A stretch of 64,000 bases of DNA. It comes from JBEKUY01 sp049514555 (lineage in GTDB: Bacteria > Acidobacteriota > Terriglobia > Acidiferrales > UBA7541). The notes under the pieces were generated by a model that worked only from the letters and a program-made list of their open reading frames with translations, was not told the DNA's origin and did not search any database. The position numbers and the translations under genes were made by a program. Of the stretch, positions 44,575 through 53,417 are shown piece after piece (the stretch's first letter is position 1; each line of letters opens with the position of its first letter). The stretch spans positions 310,001-374,000 of the forward strand of contig JBEKUY010000001.1 of the NCBI GenBank assembly GCA_049514555.1, read 5' to 3'.

Positions 44575-45354
44575 TCAGCGCGCGGCCGTATGAAGCGCCA
44601 CAATCCCGCCCGTCCAGCTCTCCGAGCGCGCGCCGCGGAATCCCACGCGCTCGACCATGCGAACAAGTTCATCCACAGAGAGAAACCTGCCGACTGAGGC
44701 GGGAAGGTAAGAGTAAGCCGTTCCGTCTCTCGAAATAGCCCGGCCAATCCGGGGAAGCACCGACCGAAAATAGAATCGGTACACAGCGCCAAACACGCGG
44801 CTGCGCGGCTCGGAGAATTCGAGAATGGCGAGGGCGCCACCCGGCTTGAGTACGCGGCGAATTTCGATTAGCCCGCGTTCGTAGTTGGCCAGATTCCGAA
44901 AACCAAAAGCCGTCGCCACCAGATCGAAGCGCGCATCGGCAAAAGGAAGCTCCAGCGCGTCGGCTTCGATGTACGCCTGATTCTTCCTGCCATGAACGGC
45001 TCCGCAGCTCGCGCCCGCCAAAACGTCTTTGGCCACGGCGCGCGTCACCATCGGGTGCGCGAAGTCCACTCCCACAACGCGCGCCGGTCCCGCCCGCCGA
45101 AAGGTGGCGGCGAGGTCGCCCGTGCCGCAGCACAAATCCAGAACGCTGGCCTCGGGGTTCTTCAGGACCGCGCCAAAGCGGCGCGCCAGCCGCATGCGCC
45201 ACAGACGGTCCACCTCGAGAGAGAGCAAATGGTTCAGCAGATCGTAGCGGGGCGCGATCCGGCTGAACATCTCGCGTACCTGCCGGCCCGCTTCCTCTTC
45301 GGAGGCCGGACCTGCGGGGCGCGTCCCGGGAAGTAATTCCGGATTCTGGCTCAT
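44575..45354 (-). CDS. ubiE: Demethylmenaquinone/ubiquinone methyltransferase
   Basis: SAM-dependent C-methyltransferase of quinone synthesis, 259 residues. Motifs: YDLLNHLLSLEVDRLWR, the SAM loop VLDLCCGTGDLA, DALELPFADARFDLV, TAFGFRNLANYERGLIEIRRVLKPGG and FYFRSVLPRIGRAISRDGTAYSYLPASV. In a menaquinone organism the enzyme is MenG; in a ubiquinone user UbiE. The host assignment favours menaquinone. Its start overlaps the aroB stop by four bases (ATGA), a chorismate-to-quinone pairing. The N-terminal 25 residues are non-conserved. Confidence 0.93.
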   Translation of the reverse strand: MSQNPELLPGTRPAGPASEEEAGRQVREMFSRIAPRYDLLNHLLSLEVDRLWRMRLARRFGAVLKNPEASVLDLCCGTGDLAATFRRAGPARVVGVDFAHPMVTRAVAKDVLAGASCGAVHGRKNQAYIEADALELPFADARFDLVATAFGFRNLANYERGLIEIRRVLKPGGALAILEFSEPRSRVFGAVYRFYFRSVLPRIGRAISRDGTAYSYLPASVGRFLSVDELVRMVERVGFRGARSESWTGGIVALHTAAR

Positions 45355-46466
45355 CGGCGACGAAACGAAGGCGCAGCGGCGCCGGCCATCTTGCGCAGAA
45401 CGCGGCGGACCGGTGCGGGGGGGATGTCGTCTCTGGTTTCCGCCCGCCCGATCTTCGGCGAAAGGACGAAGCGCACCCTGCCTCCGCGCGTCTTTTTGTC
45501 CGCCAGCATCGCGCGAAACAGGGCCTTCTCAGCGCCGGAGGGCCATGGCGGCAACTTACCCACATTGCTGACCAGCTCCAAGATGTGGCGCGCGTCGGAC
45601 TCAGCGGTGAAGCCGGTCTCGACACCGAGGAAGGCCGCGGCGATCATTCCCCAGGCCACGGCCTCGCCGTGCGAGTAGCGCCGATAGCAAGTAACGCTTT
45701 CCAGCGCGTGGCCAAAAGTATGTCCGAAATTGAGGATTTCCCGCAGGCCGCTTTCGCGCTCATCTTTGCCGACGACCTGCGCCTTGGCGCGGATGCATCG
45801 CGGAATGACGTAGTCCAGGGCAGTTCGGTCGCGCGCCAACACCTTCTCAATATTCTCTTCGAGGTAAGCGAACAAGGGTGCATCGCAAATTACTCCGTAC
45901 TTGATCACCTCGTATAGGCCGGCGCGGTATTCGCGCCCCGGGAGAGTCGCCAGCAGTTCCGGATCGGCAATGACCATCCTCGGAGGGTAAAAGGCCCCGA
46001 TCAGGTTCTTCCCTTCCGGTAGATTGACGCCCGTCTTGCCGCCGATGGAACTATCCACGAGCGCGACGACGGTTGTGGGGATTTGGACGAGCCGCACGCC
46101 GCGCAGGTACGACGCCGCGACAAACCCCGACACGTCGCCAACCACGCCGCCGCCAACCGCGATCAGCAGCCCCCTGCGGTCAGCGCCCTTTCGCACCAAC
46201 TCGCGGCAAATCTTCTCCACCGTGCGCAGATCCTTCGAGGATTCCGCGTCGTTGAAGAGCACCGTTTCCACGTGTCCCGAACCGCGCAGCGATGCCGTCA
46301 TTCGCCGGCCGACATGCCGCCAGACGCGCGGCGAGGACAAAACGTAGACTCCCGTGGCCGCTCCGAGTTCCGCGATAAGGTCGCCGGTGTTTTTCGATGC
46401 TCCCGAACCGACGTGCACGCCGTATGCGCCGGAGGCCGCTGAAACTCGAATTCGCTGGATGCTCAT
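45351..46466 (-). CDS. aroB: 3-dehydroquinate synthase
   Basis: Second shikimate step: converts DAHP to 3-dehydroquinate using NAD and a metal. The 371 residues show GGGVVGDVSGFVAASYLRGV (NAD-binding), PTTVVALVDSSIGGKTGVN, KNLIGAFYPP and the metal ligands Glu and His in NFGHTFGHALE and SHGEAVAWGM. A C-terminal 25 residues is extra, basic and not conserved. ATG start without a clear ribosome site; the divergent gap to nadB is about 104 nt. It overlaps the quinone methyltransferase gene downstream. Confidence 0.95.
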   Translation of the reverse strand: MSIQRIRVSAASGAYGVHVGSGASKNTGDLIAELGAATGVYVLSSPRVWRHVGRRMTASLRGSGHVETVLFNDAESSKDLRTVEKICRELVRKGADRRGLLIAVGGGVVGDVSGFVAASYLRGVRLVQIPTTVVALVDSSIGGKTGVNLPEGKNLIGAFYPPRMVIADPELLATLPGREYRAGLYEVIKYGVICDAPLFAYLEENIEKVLARDRTALDYVIPRCIRAKAQVVGKDERESGLREILNFGHTFGHALESVTCYRRYSHGEAVAWGMIAAAFLGVETGFTAESDARHILELVSNVGKLPPWPSGAEKALFRAMLADKKTRGGRVRFVLSPKIGRAETRDDIPPAPVRRVLRKMAGAAAPSFRRR

Positions 46467-46570
46467 ACAGTTGGCACCTGGAAATCTAGCACATTCACCC
46501 GATGCCAGTCTGCGAGCGGCACGTCATCGTTCGTGTTACCATAAGCCCGCGAAGTTTCTGCCAATCCTTC

Positions 46571-48196
46571 ATGCCCAGAGCCGCGAAGACTCTCCAGGTT
46601 GACTACGCCATCGTCGGCAGCGGTGTCGCGGGGCTGCGCGCCGCCATCGAGGCGAGTGCGGCGGGCAGCGTGTTGGTCCTGGCTAAGTCCGACCTGAGCG
46701 ATTCCGCCACGCAGTACGCCCAGGGAGGAATCGCCGCCGCCTTGAGCGACGAAGACGAGGTCAGCCTGCACGAGCAAGATACCCTCCGGGCGGGTGACGG
46801 CCTTTGCCGGCCGGAGGCGGTCCGCCTCTTAGTGGAGGAAGGCCCCCACTTCATCCAGCAGTTGATCGAGTGGGGGACCCAGTTTGATCGCGCTGGGACG
46901 AAACTTGCGTTCACTCGGGAGGCCGCTCACAGCCGGTCGCGCATCCTGCACGCGCACGGGGACTCCACCGGACGTGAAATCAGCCGCGCCCTCCTTGCCC
47001 GGGCGCGTTCGATCCCTCATCTACGATTCCGGGCGCATGCCTTTACGACCGAGCTTATTTTCGAAAACGGACGCGTCAGCGGTTTGCGTTTTCTCGACGA
47101 GCTCGATGGCACGCTTCACGAAGTGCGCGCCGGGGCCGTTCTCCTGGCCACCGGCGGGCTCGGCCAGGTGTATCGCGAGACCACCAACCCCGAGGTGGCT
47201 ACGGGCGACGGCATGGCCATCGCCTACGCCGCCGGGGCGGTCCTTTCCGACCTGGAATTCGTCCAATTTCATCCCACGGCGCTGGCCGTCAAGGGTGCGC
47301 CCCGTTTCCTTCTTTCCGAAGCGCTCCGGGGCGAAGGTGGCGTGCTGCGCAACGTGAATCTCGATCGTTTCATGAAGCGTTACAACGAAGCGCAGGAACT
47401 CGCGCCGCGCGACGTGGTCGCCAGGGCCATCGTCTCCGAAATGCATCGCACAAAGAGCGAGTATGTGTATCTGGACATGACCGCCAAGAGCGAAGAGTTC
47501 CTGAAGAAGCGCTTCCCGAGGATTTTCTCGACCTGCCTAAGCTACGGACTTGACCTCTCGAGCGATCTGGCGCCGGTGTGCCCCGCGGCTCACTATTCCA
47601 TGGGCGGTGTGAAAACCGATCTCTGTGGGCGAACTTCTCTTCCTGGTCTGTACGCCGCGGGTGAGGCCGCGGCTACCGGAGTCCACGGGGCAAACCGCTT
47701 GGCAAGCAATTCCCTTCTCGAAGGGCTGGTATTCGGCGCGAAGGCGGGCGCGGCCATGAGCAAGGATTCCCCGGGAACAAGGCCAAAGGCTGGCCCACGT
47801 TCATCCGCCCCCGAATCGAAAGCCACCCGCGCCGCCGGAGGAAGCAAATCTTCCAACACTTCTGCCTCCGAGCAACGGCCGGCCGTACCCCGGGAACTCC
47901 AACTCATCCGGGACCTCATGTGGAAGCAGGTGGGCATCATGCGGAACGGGCCGGAACTCGCCCGGACGCTCGAGCAACTTCAGGCCATGGCGGCTTCGCT
48001 GCGCCTCGGAACGTGCCGCGCCGATCACGAAGAACAAAACGTTTGCACCCTCGCGCAGTTAATCACCAGGGCGGCGCTGGCCCGCGAAGAAAGCCGCGGC
48101 AGCCACTATCGCGCTGATTTCCCCTACCGGAATGACGAGGACTACACCAAGCATTCAGCGGTTCAACCGGGGCAGGAAGTGCGGTTTGAGACCTGA
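46571..48196 (+). CDS. nadB: L-aspartate oxidase
   Basis: First enzyme of NAD synthesis from aspartate: FAD-dependent oxidation to iminoaspartate. About 541 residues from the ATG at 46571; upstream in-frame codons lie in the divergent promoter region. FAD site YAIVGSGVAGLRAAIEA, SDSATQYAQGGIAAAL, the substrate loop HSRSRILHAHGDSTG and NRLASNSLLEGLVFG. A Ser/Pro/Ala-rich insert of about 40 residues (SSAPESKATRAAGGSKSSN) separates the flavin domain from the C-terminal helical domain. The partner gene nadA is not here. It ends 3 nt from the convergent M28 gene. Confidence 0.94.
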   Translation: MPRAAKTLQVDYAIVGSGVAGLRAAIEASAAGSVLVLAKSDLSDSATQYAQGGIAAALSDEDEVSLHEQDTLRAGDGLCRPEAVRLLVEEGPHFIQQLIEWGTQFDRAGTKLAFTREAAHSRSRILHAHGDSTGREISRALLARARSIPHLRFRAHAFTTELIFENGRVSGLRFLDELDGTLHEVRAGAVLLATGGLGQVYRETTNPEVATGDGMAIAYAAGAVLSDLEFVQFHPTALAVKGAPRFLLSEALRGEGGVLRNVNLDRFMKRYNEAQELAPRDVVARAIVSEMHRTKSEYVYLDMTAKSEEFLKKRFPRIFSTCLSYGLDLSSDLAPVCPAAHYSMGGVKTDLCGRTSLPGLYAAGEAAATGVHGANRLASNSLLEGLVFGAKAGAAMSKDSPGTRPKAGPRSSAPESKATRAAGGSKSSNTSASEQRPAVPRELQLIRDLMWKQVGIMRNGPELARTLEQLQAMAASLRLGTCRADHEEQNVCTLAQLITRAALAREESRGSHYRADFPYRNDEDYTKHSAVQPGQEVRFET

Positions 48197-48199
48197 CCC

Positions 48200-49282
48200 T
48201 CAGCGGTATTTCTTCTCCAGCTCCAAGATACTCTCGAGGAAAACGTGGCCCACGATGCCCAAGCTGCGGGCGCTGACTTTGTCCAGCGTGTCGGCAGTCG
48301 TGTGCCAGTAGGGCACTTCCAGATCAATCACATCGGCGGCAGCTACGCCGCGCTTGAGAAACGAATCATGGTCGTCTTCGATGGCCTCCTTCTCCTCCGA
48401 AACAAATGTGTCGGCGTAGCCAAGCCGCTGCGCCACCGACCAGACCAGGTCCCTCAGCCATCGTGTTGAAGAGCTTTCCCGTTTGACGCGAAGATTGCGG
48501 CTCCCAACGAGGTCCGCGAGGAGCATGGCCTTGAGTCGGCCCAGCTCACCGGTGGCCGCCATGTGTGCGGCCAGCTCACGGCTTCCGTAGCGGCTATCGG
48601 TCTCGCTCCATTGGGCGACCCCACCCTGGACGACCTGGGCCTCTTCGCCGTCAAAAAAGGCGATCCAGATCGATACGGCATTCTTTCGCTGGCACAAGAG
48701 CCGTGCCAGTTCCAACATGACCCCGGTTGACGAGCCCGAGTCATCCGCGCCGACGAAGCCCTCCATCCGCACCGTGTCGTAGTGCGTGGCCAACAGAATG
48801 ATGTTTTGACTCGCGCCGGGAATCTTCACGAGCAGATTCTTCATCGCCATTCGTCCGATCGGAGTATTCGCTCCGAAATCTTCGTCTTCCACCGGGCAAC
48901 CGTAACCCTCGAGCGTGGTTCGTATGTACTGCTGCGCCCGGTGGATGCCGTCCGAAGCCGGCGGGTGCGGCCCAATCTCCGCCAAGCGCGCGACGTGCGC
49001 GTAAGCCCGCTGCCCATCAAAGCCACCGGTGGACTGCGCTGGGAGCGCATCGCTCTGAACCACCGCAGGAGACGCGCTCGGACCCGGGCTCTTGGCGCCA
49101 CAACCCAGGGCGAAAAGCGGGAGCAAACCCAGCGCAAGGAAGCATCGCGCCGTTCTCGCTATGCGATTCAATCGAGGTTGCCCAACCAAGTACGTCGCAG
49201 GATCCCCAGCCTCGGCCACCCGCCCATTCAGAATGGATACGCTCCTCTTCACGCCCCTAGTTCGACCCCTTTCCATCAGCAC
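48200..49282 (-). CDS. M28 family lipoprotein, glutaminyl-peptide cyclotransferase-like
   Basis: Zinc hydrolase fold of the M28 family. The signal LALGLLPLFALGC is a lipobox, so the mature protein is lipid-anchored. Residues LATHYDTVR, GFVGADDSGSST, FFDGEEAQ, DDHDSFLKRGV and PYWHTTADTLD carry the metal and catalytic residues and resemble glutaminyl cyclases more than aminopeptidases. These turn N-terminal Gln into pyroglutamate. The frame opens at 49282, but a TTG near 49171 (LNRIARTARCF) would give a normal lipoprotein signal. It follows tatC by 21 nt. Confidence 0.83.
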   Translation of the reverse strand: MLMERGRTRGVKRSVSILNGRVAEAGDPATYLVGQPRLNRIARTARCFLALGLLPLFALGCGAKSPGPSASPAVVQSDALPAQSTGGFDGQRAYAHVARLAEIGPHPPASDGIHRAQQYIRTTLEGYGCPVEDEDFGANTPIGRMAMKNLLVKIPGASQNIILLATHYDTVRMEGFVGADDSGSSTGVMLELARLLCQRKNAVSIWIAFFDGEEAQVVQGGVAQWSETDSRYGSRELAAHMAATGELGRLKAMLLADLVGSRNLRVKRESSSTRWLRDLVWSVAQRLGYADTFVSEEKEAIEDDHDSFLKRGVAAADVIDLEVPYWHTTADTLDKVSARSLGIVGHVFLESILELEKKYR

Positions 49283-49303
49283 AGGAACTCGCCGCGTATC
49301 GCT

Positions 49304-50119
49304 TCAGCGCGCTCCGGCCTCGGCCTCGGACTGCGCCAGCCGCTTTGCACGGCGCCTGGCGACCACAGCCGATACGCCGATCCCGACGAAATACAACCCG
49401 ACCATCGGCGACATAAATACGAGCATGGTCATGGCATCTGGCGTGGGTGTCACAATGGCTGCGACAATGCTGATCACCAGGATCGCGTAGCGGAAATTCT
49501 TCCACAGGAACCGCGGAGTGACGATTCCAAACAACGTCAGGAAGAAGATCAAGATCGGCAACTCGAAGATGAGCCCCAGGCCCAGCAGCACCATTAGAGT
49601 CAGATCGAAATACTCGTTGATGCTGATCATCGGCACCACCAGCGGGTCTTTGAAACTGACCAGAAAGCGCAAAACGATCGGCAGAATGATCGTGTAGGCG
49701 AAGGCGATACCAGACAGGAAGAGAAAAACGGTGGAACCGAGGAACGCCACAACCGCCTTACGCTCGTGCTTGTAGAGGGCGGGCGCCACGAACAGCCAGA
49801 TCTGATATAGCACCACCGGGGACGCGATTACGATCCCCAGATAGAGCCCCAAGGTGATGACCAGGTTCAGGTAGCCGGCCGGATGGGTATAGACCAACCT
49901 CTGTTCCAGATGCGCGCTTTCAAGCGCCTTCTTCATGGGGCGTGTGATCCAACCGATGACCCTTTCGGCCACTAACACGCCTACAAAAGTGCCAAGACCG
50001 ATGGCGATCAGGGAGTTGATGAGGCGCTTCCGCAGCTCGGTGAGGTGTTCGAAGAAGGTCATGTGCGCCCCGCCTTCTTCCTGCGGCTTGCGGTCTTCAG
50101 GCTGTTTGTCGGTTGTCAC
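49304..50119 (-). CDS. tatC: Twin-arginine translocase subunit TatC
   Basis: Polytopic receptor of the Tat export system that recognises RR signal peptides of folded proteins. About 271 residues with six membrane helices; the N-terminal motif MTFFEHLTELRKRLINSL and FLGSTVFLFLSGIAFAYTII are typical. The GTG at 50119 is chosen because GGAGGAAAAGG precedes it; it lies 22 nt inside the end of tatA/B, so the two are coupled. A start at MTFFEHL (50062) is possible. A C-terminal basic tail (about 255-271) follows the last helix. Confidence 0.94.
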   Translation of the reverse strand: MTTDKQPEDRKPQEEGGAHMTFFEHLTELRKRLINSLIAIGLGTFVGVLVAERVIGWITRPMKKALESAHLEQRLVYTHPAGYLNLVITLGLYLGIVIASPVVLYQIWLFVAPALYKHERKAVVAFLGSTVFLFLSGIAFAYTIILPIVLRFLVSFKDPLVVPMISINEYFDLTLMVLLGLGLIFELPILIFFLTLFGIVTPRFLWKNFRYAILVISIVAAIVTPTPDAMTMLVFMSPMVGLYFVGIGVSAVVARRRAKRLAQSEAEAGAR

Positions 50120-50501
50120 GGACGGCCTTTTCCTCCGGCTCCGATGCCGGACTCTCACTCGGTGATCCGATGGTGACCCCGGATTCGCTCGAACGGGGCT
50201 CGTCGCCCGGCAAGCTCTCTGCGCCGGTGGGCGGTTCCACGGTTCCTGCGGTCAAGGAAGGCCTCTCCTCGGGCGGGGCAGAGGGCTGGCTTTCGGGCGG
50301 GGCGACCGCGCGTTTGACCTCAAGAGTTTGCCGCTCGATCGCGCGCATCTCCTCCTCAAACGCAAAGCGAAAATCCGAAGAAGCCTTGCGAAATTCGGCC
50401 ATCATTTTCCCCAGCCCGCGTGCCAATTCGGGCAGCTTCTGCGGACCGAACACAATCAGGACAATGACGAATATGACGATCAGATGCGGGACGCTCAACA
50501 T
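50097..50501 (-). CDS. tatA/B: TatA/TatB family translocase subunit
   Basis: About 134 residues: one N-terminal membrane helix (LIVIFVIVLIVFGPQKLPELARGLG) with the FGP hinge, an amphipathic helix (about 20-60) and an unstructured Pro/Ser/Glu-rich tail. The extended helix and long tail resemble TatB, but many bacteria have a single bifunctional TatA, so the type is not decided. It forms the Tat pore or receptor with TatC downstream. A consensus promoter lies just upstream. Overlap with the tatC start indicates coupling. Confidence 0.9.
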   Translation of the reverse strand: MLSVPHLIVIFVIVLIVFGPQKLPELARGLGKMMAEFRKASSDFRFAFEEEMRAIERQTLEVKRAVAPPESQPSAPPEERPSLTAGTVEPPTGAESLPGDEPRSSESGVTIGSPSESPASEPEEKAVRDNRQTA

Positions 50502-50512
50502 GACCTGTTGGC

Positions 50513-50542
50513 ATCATAGAGAAGCCCGTTTGGCGCTGTCAA
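50513..50542 (-). promoter_or_regulatory. Predicted sigma70 promoter for tat operon
   Basis: On the minus strand TTGACA (complement of 50537-50542) is followed by an 18-nt spacer and TATGAT (complement of 50513-50518). Transcription would begin near 50506, only a few nt before the ATG at 50501, so the leader is very short. Confidence 0.6.
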
Positions 50543-50558
50543 ACTGCCAATTCCCCTG

Positions 50559-50567
50559 TGCTATACT
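50559..50567 (+). promoter_or_regulatory. Predicted extended -10 promoter for ctpA
   Basis: TGCTATACT at 50559-50567 is an extended -10 (TGn + TATACT) on the plus strand, about 35 nt before the S41 protease start. It overlaps the divergent tat promoter region, so the two units may compete or share control. Confidence 0.5.
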
Positions 50568-50601
50568 GAAGTTTGTTCGCTGGCCCAGCAAGAGGGGAAG
50601 A

Positions 50602-52215
50602 ATGAAAACGGATCGCCGCGGAATCGTCCTCGTTATTGGCATTCTATTAGTGTCCGCCGTTCTCGGCGGCATTTACGGCCCGCCCGTCAAGGCTCGGGTG
50701 GCTTCGGCCGATGATTTCCAGAGTTCGGTCCGGAATTTCACGCGCGTGCTGGCGATTGTGCAGGCGAACTACGCCGAGCCCATTGATACCGACAAAGTCA
50801 TCTACCAGGGTGCGATCCCCGGTATGCTGCGCGTACTCGATCCGCATTCCAACTTCTTCGACCCACGGCAGTTTGCCCTGCTGCGCGAGGATCAGCACGG
50901 CAAGTATTACGGGGTCGGCATGACGGTTGGTCCCCACGATAACCGGACGATCGTGCTGGCGCCCTACATCGGCGCTCCTGCGTACAACGCGGGAATTCGT
51001 TCCGGCGACATCATTTTGAAAGTGGACGATAAACCCACCGACGGCCTCACCACGAGCGAAGTTGCCGACCTGCTGAAGGGCCCCAAGGCGACGGTCGTGC
51101 ATATCACCGTGGGGCGCGAAGGCCAGCCGCAGCCCCTGACCTTCACCGTGATCCGGGACGAGATCCCTCGACACTCAGTCGACCTGGTCACCCAACTGAA
51201 GCCCGGAATCGGCTACATACGGCTGTCGAGCTTCAACGAGACCACCGACCACGAACTGGCCGACGCCTTGAAGCAGCTCAACGCCACCTCCCTCGACGGC
51301 TTGATCCTCGACATGCGCGGCAATCCCGGTGGCTTGCTCAACGAAGCCGTCTCGGTCGCGGACATGTTTCTCGACAAGAACCAGCTTATCGTGTCCCACC
51401 ACGGGCGCTCCTCCCCGGAGCGGCCTTACTATGCGGTTCGCGGCAACCAGGGCGTGACCGTGCCGCTGGTCGTCCTCATCAACGGCAACTCGGCTTCGGC
51501 CACAGAAATTGTCGCCGGGGCCATCCAGGATCATGACCGGGGCATGATCGTCGGCGAAACCAGTTTCGGCAAGGGCCTGGTGCAGACCGTCACCCCACTC
51601 AGGGAGAACACCGGGCTGGCGCTCACGACGGCCCGCTACTACACCCCCAGCGGAAGGCTCATCCAGCGCGATTACAAGTCCGTGTCGCTCTACGACTATC
51701 ATTACAACCGCAAGCCGCCCGAGCATCCCACGGAGATCAAGCTCACCGATAGCGGCCGCCAGGTTTACGGCGGAGGCGGCATCACTCCGGATATTGTCGT
51801 ATCGCTGCCGAAGTACACGCCGTTTCAAGAGACCCTCCTGCGCAACAACGTCTTCTTCCCGTTTGAGGGGGGCGTGGGCGACTTCACTCGCTACCTCATG
51901 GGGACCCAGCCGGCCATCACCAAGCAGTTCGAACCGGATAGCGCGGTGCTGTCCGATCTGAGAGCGTATCTGGCCAAGCAAAACGTCCATTTCACCGAGC
52001 CGGAGTTTGCCCAGAACCTCGATTGGATCAAGCGAAAGATCAAGCAGGAAGTCTTCCTCTCGGCGTTTGGGCTGCCCGACAGCCTCAAGGTTCCGCTCGA
52101 GGCGGACCCGCAGGTTCAGAAGGCCGTCGAGGCCATGCCCGCGGCTCGCGCCCTCTACGACAACGCGCGGCGCGTCGTGGCCCAGCGCGCTGGCTCATCC
52201 CCCACTCGGCCCTAA
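50602..52215 (+). CDS. ctpA: S41 family C-terminal processing peptidase
   Basis: Periplasmic serine/lysine protease that trims C termini of exported proteins. About 537 residues from the ATG at 50602 (AGAGGGGAAG upstream); the frame opens earlier inside tat sequence, which is not plausible. A signal anchor (VLVIGILLVSAVLGGIYG), PDZ domain (about 100-195) and the catalytic domain follow. The catalytic region has Ser 297 in NGNSASATE and Lys 324 in SFGKGLVQ. A long C-terminal region (about 360-537) completes it. Divergent from the tat operon. Confidence 0.92.
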   Translation: MKTDRRGIVLVIGILLVSAVLGGIYGPPVKARVASADDFQSSVRNFTRVLAIVQANYAEPIDTDKVIYQGAIPGMLRVLDPHSNFFDPRQFALLREDQHGKYYGVGMTVGPHDNRTIVLAPYIGAPAYNAGIRSGDIILKVDDKPTDGLTTSEVADLLKGPKATVVHITVGREGQPQPLTFTVIRDEIPRHSVDLVTQLKPGIGYIRLSSFNETTDHELADALKQLNATSLDGLILDMRGNPGGLLNEAVSVADMFLDKNQLIVSHHGRSSPERPYYAVRGNQGVTVPLVVLINGNSASATEIVAGAIQDHDRGMIVGETSFGKGLVQTVTPLRENTGLALTTARYYTPSGRLIQRDYKSVSLYDYHYNRKPPEHPTEIKLTDSGRQVYGGGGITPDIVVSLPKYTPFQETLLRNNVFFPFEGGVGDFTRYLMGTQPAITKQFEPDSAVLSDLRAYLAKQNVHFTEPEFAQNLDWIKRKIKQEVFLSAFGLPDSLKVPLEADPQVQKAVEAMPAARALYDNARRVVAQRAGSSPTRP

Positions 52216-52617
52216 GAATCTGGCGGGCGACCCTTTACGATTTGGCGCGACGCAGGCGATTCAGGTTGTGCGATGTCCCACCGAGCGGGGTGCGGCACGC
52301 GCGTAGTCAGGGTTCCTCCACCCCACGGACGCGTCCGGGGCGCAAAAGACGCGCTTCAGGCCAACAGCGAACATCAGCCCTTCGGCCGGAATGACGACAG
52401 AGACGAAGAGGGATTCTGCGCATGCACAAGCTGCAAGCGAAGGGCGGCGGTCCTCGTCTCGCAACCCCATCCGGGAGGCATGAGAGGTGCCACGATAGCC
52501 TCGTTGGCGTCCGAGCTCCCATCGGAGTCAGAGTGGATTTCTGGCGGCGAGAGAATTGGCTTGGTTCTGCCTAGACCTGTTTCTATCCGCTTCGGTCTTG
52601 TTCCCCACATGTTCAAA
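52216..52617. other. Intergenic region without recognised gene
   Basis: About 400 nt between convergent ctpA and the exported protein. Short open frames occur on both strands but none has a ribosome site or recognisable sequence. I see no tRNA, promoter or clear terminator hairpin. Confidence 0.5.
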
Positions 52618-53334
52618 TCACTGCTCGGCCTCAGCCGGCGCAGGGTTTGTATCGGCATCCGGAGCCGGCGCCTTCGTGGCAGCGCTGGCTCCGGGCCTTG
52701 CCAAGAGAAACAGTGCACGCCCGCTGATTTCCTCATCGAATTCGACACCGCCTCCCTCGAATGCCAGCTTTATCCCCCCAACTTCGTGCTCGGGAGGCAC
52801 CTTGCCAACGGCGCAGTTCACCTGCAACGTCGCGTTTTTCGATAACCCCGAAACCGGCAAGAGGTGGATGCGGAAAACGGCCCGGCCGCCCGCCGGCATG
52901 GAGCCAGAGAAGATTCGCAAACGCCAAGCGCCGAGTTGCGCGGGATTAAGAGCCGGATTCAGACGCATGAGGGCGCCCGGCGCGATCCCGTAGGAGTCAA
53001 AGCTAACGAGTTCACTCGCGATCCAGACTCCCGTCTCGAGGACAGTCCCATTGGACGACTTGTGGGTGAAGGTTCCGGCTGCTGTGGCCGACTTGCCTTG
53101 TGTGCTGAACGTGCCTGCGCCGCTCATTTCGTAGGTGTCTCCATTGGGGGACTTGACCACCGCCGGGCAGGTGGCGGAGTCACCGGGATCGCAGAGGAAC
53201 CCCGATGCCACCAGGAAGGTGTAGCTTGCGGACATGTTTTGGGCTTTGGCCGGACCTGCCCGTAGGAATATGGCCAAGCTCGGCACAGCTACCCACGTGA
53301 TGACCAGCGTTGAAAACAGTTTTCGGCTTGCCAT
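52618..53334 (-). CDS. Exported protein of unknown function
   Basis: About 238 residues: a signal peptide (LFSTLVITWVAVPSLAIFLRAGPAKAQ) followed by an all-beta, Gly/Ser-rich domain (SASYTFLVASGFLCDPGDSATC) with four cysteines that may form disulphides. A low-complexity Ala/Pro/Asp tail (ATKAPAPDADTNPAPAEAEQ) ends it. No family recognised. It follows the secreted NHL-type protein gene by 83 nt on the same strand, so both may be exported together. Confidence 0.72.
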   Translation of the reverse strand: MASRKLFSTLVITWVAVPSLAIFLRAGPAKAQNMSASYTFLVASGFLCDPGDSATCPAVVKSPNGDTYEMSGAGTFSTQGKSATAAGTFTHKSSNGTVLETGVWIASELVSFDSYGIAPGALMRLNPALNPAQLGAWRLRIFSGSMPAGGRAVFRIHLLPVSGLSKNATLQVNCAVGKVPPEHEVGGIKLAFEGGGVEFDEEISGRALFLLARPGASAATKAPAPDADTNPAPAEAEQ

Positions 53335-53417
53335 GATATCCTCCGGCTCCGATCACACTCCCTGCCTGCATGCCCGCCTTGCGCCCGGAGCGCGGCGCAC
53401 CGGCCCCGAAAAAGTGG

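Noticed and set aside
50113..50601. N-terminal extension of the S41 protease frame
   Set aside because: It is antisense to tatA/B; the true ATG at 50602 starts a signal anchor and follows a ribosome site and promoter.
52261..52522. Short open frames in the gap after ctpA
   Set aside because: No start signal, no recognisable family; sequence looks non-coding.
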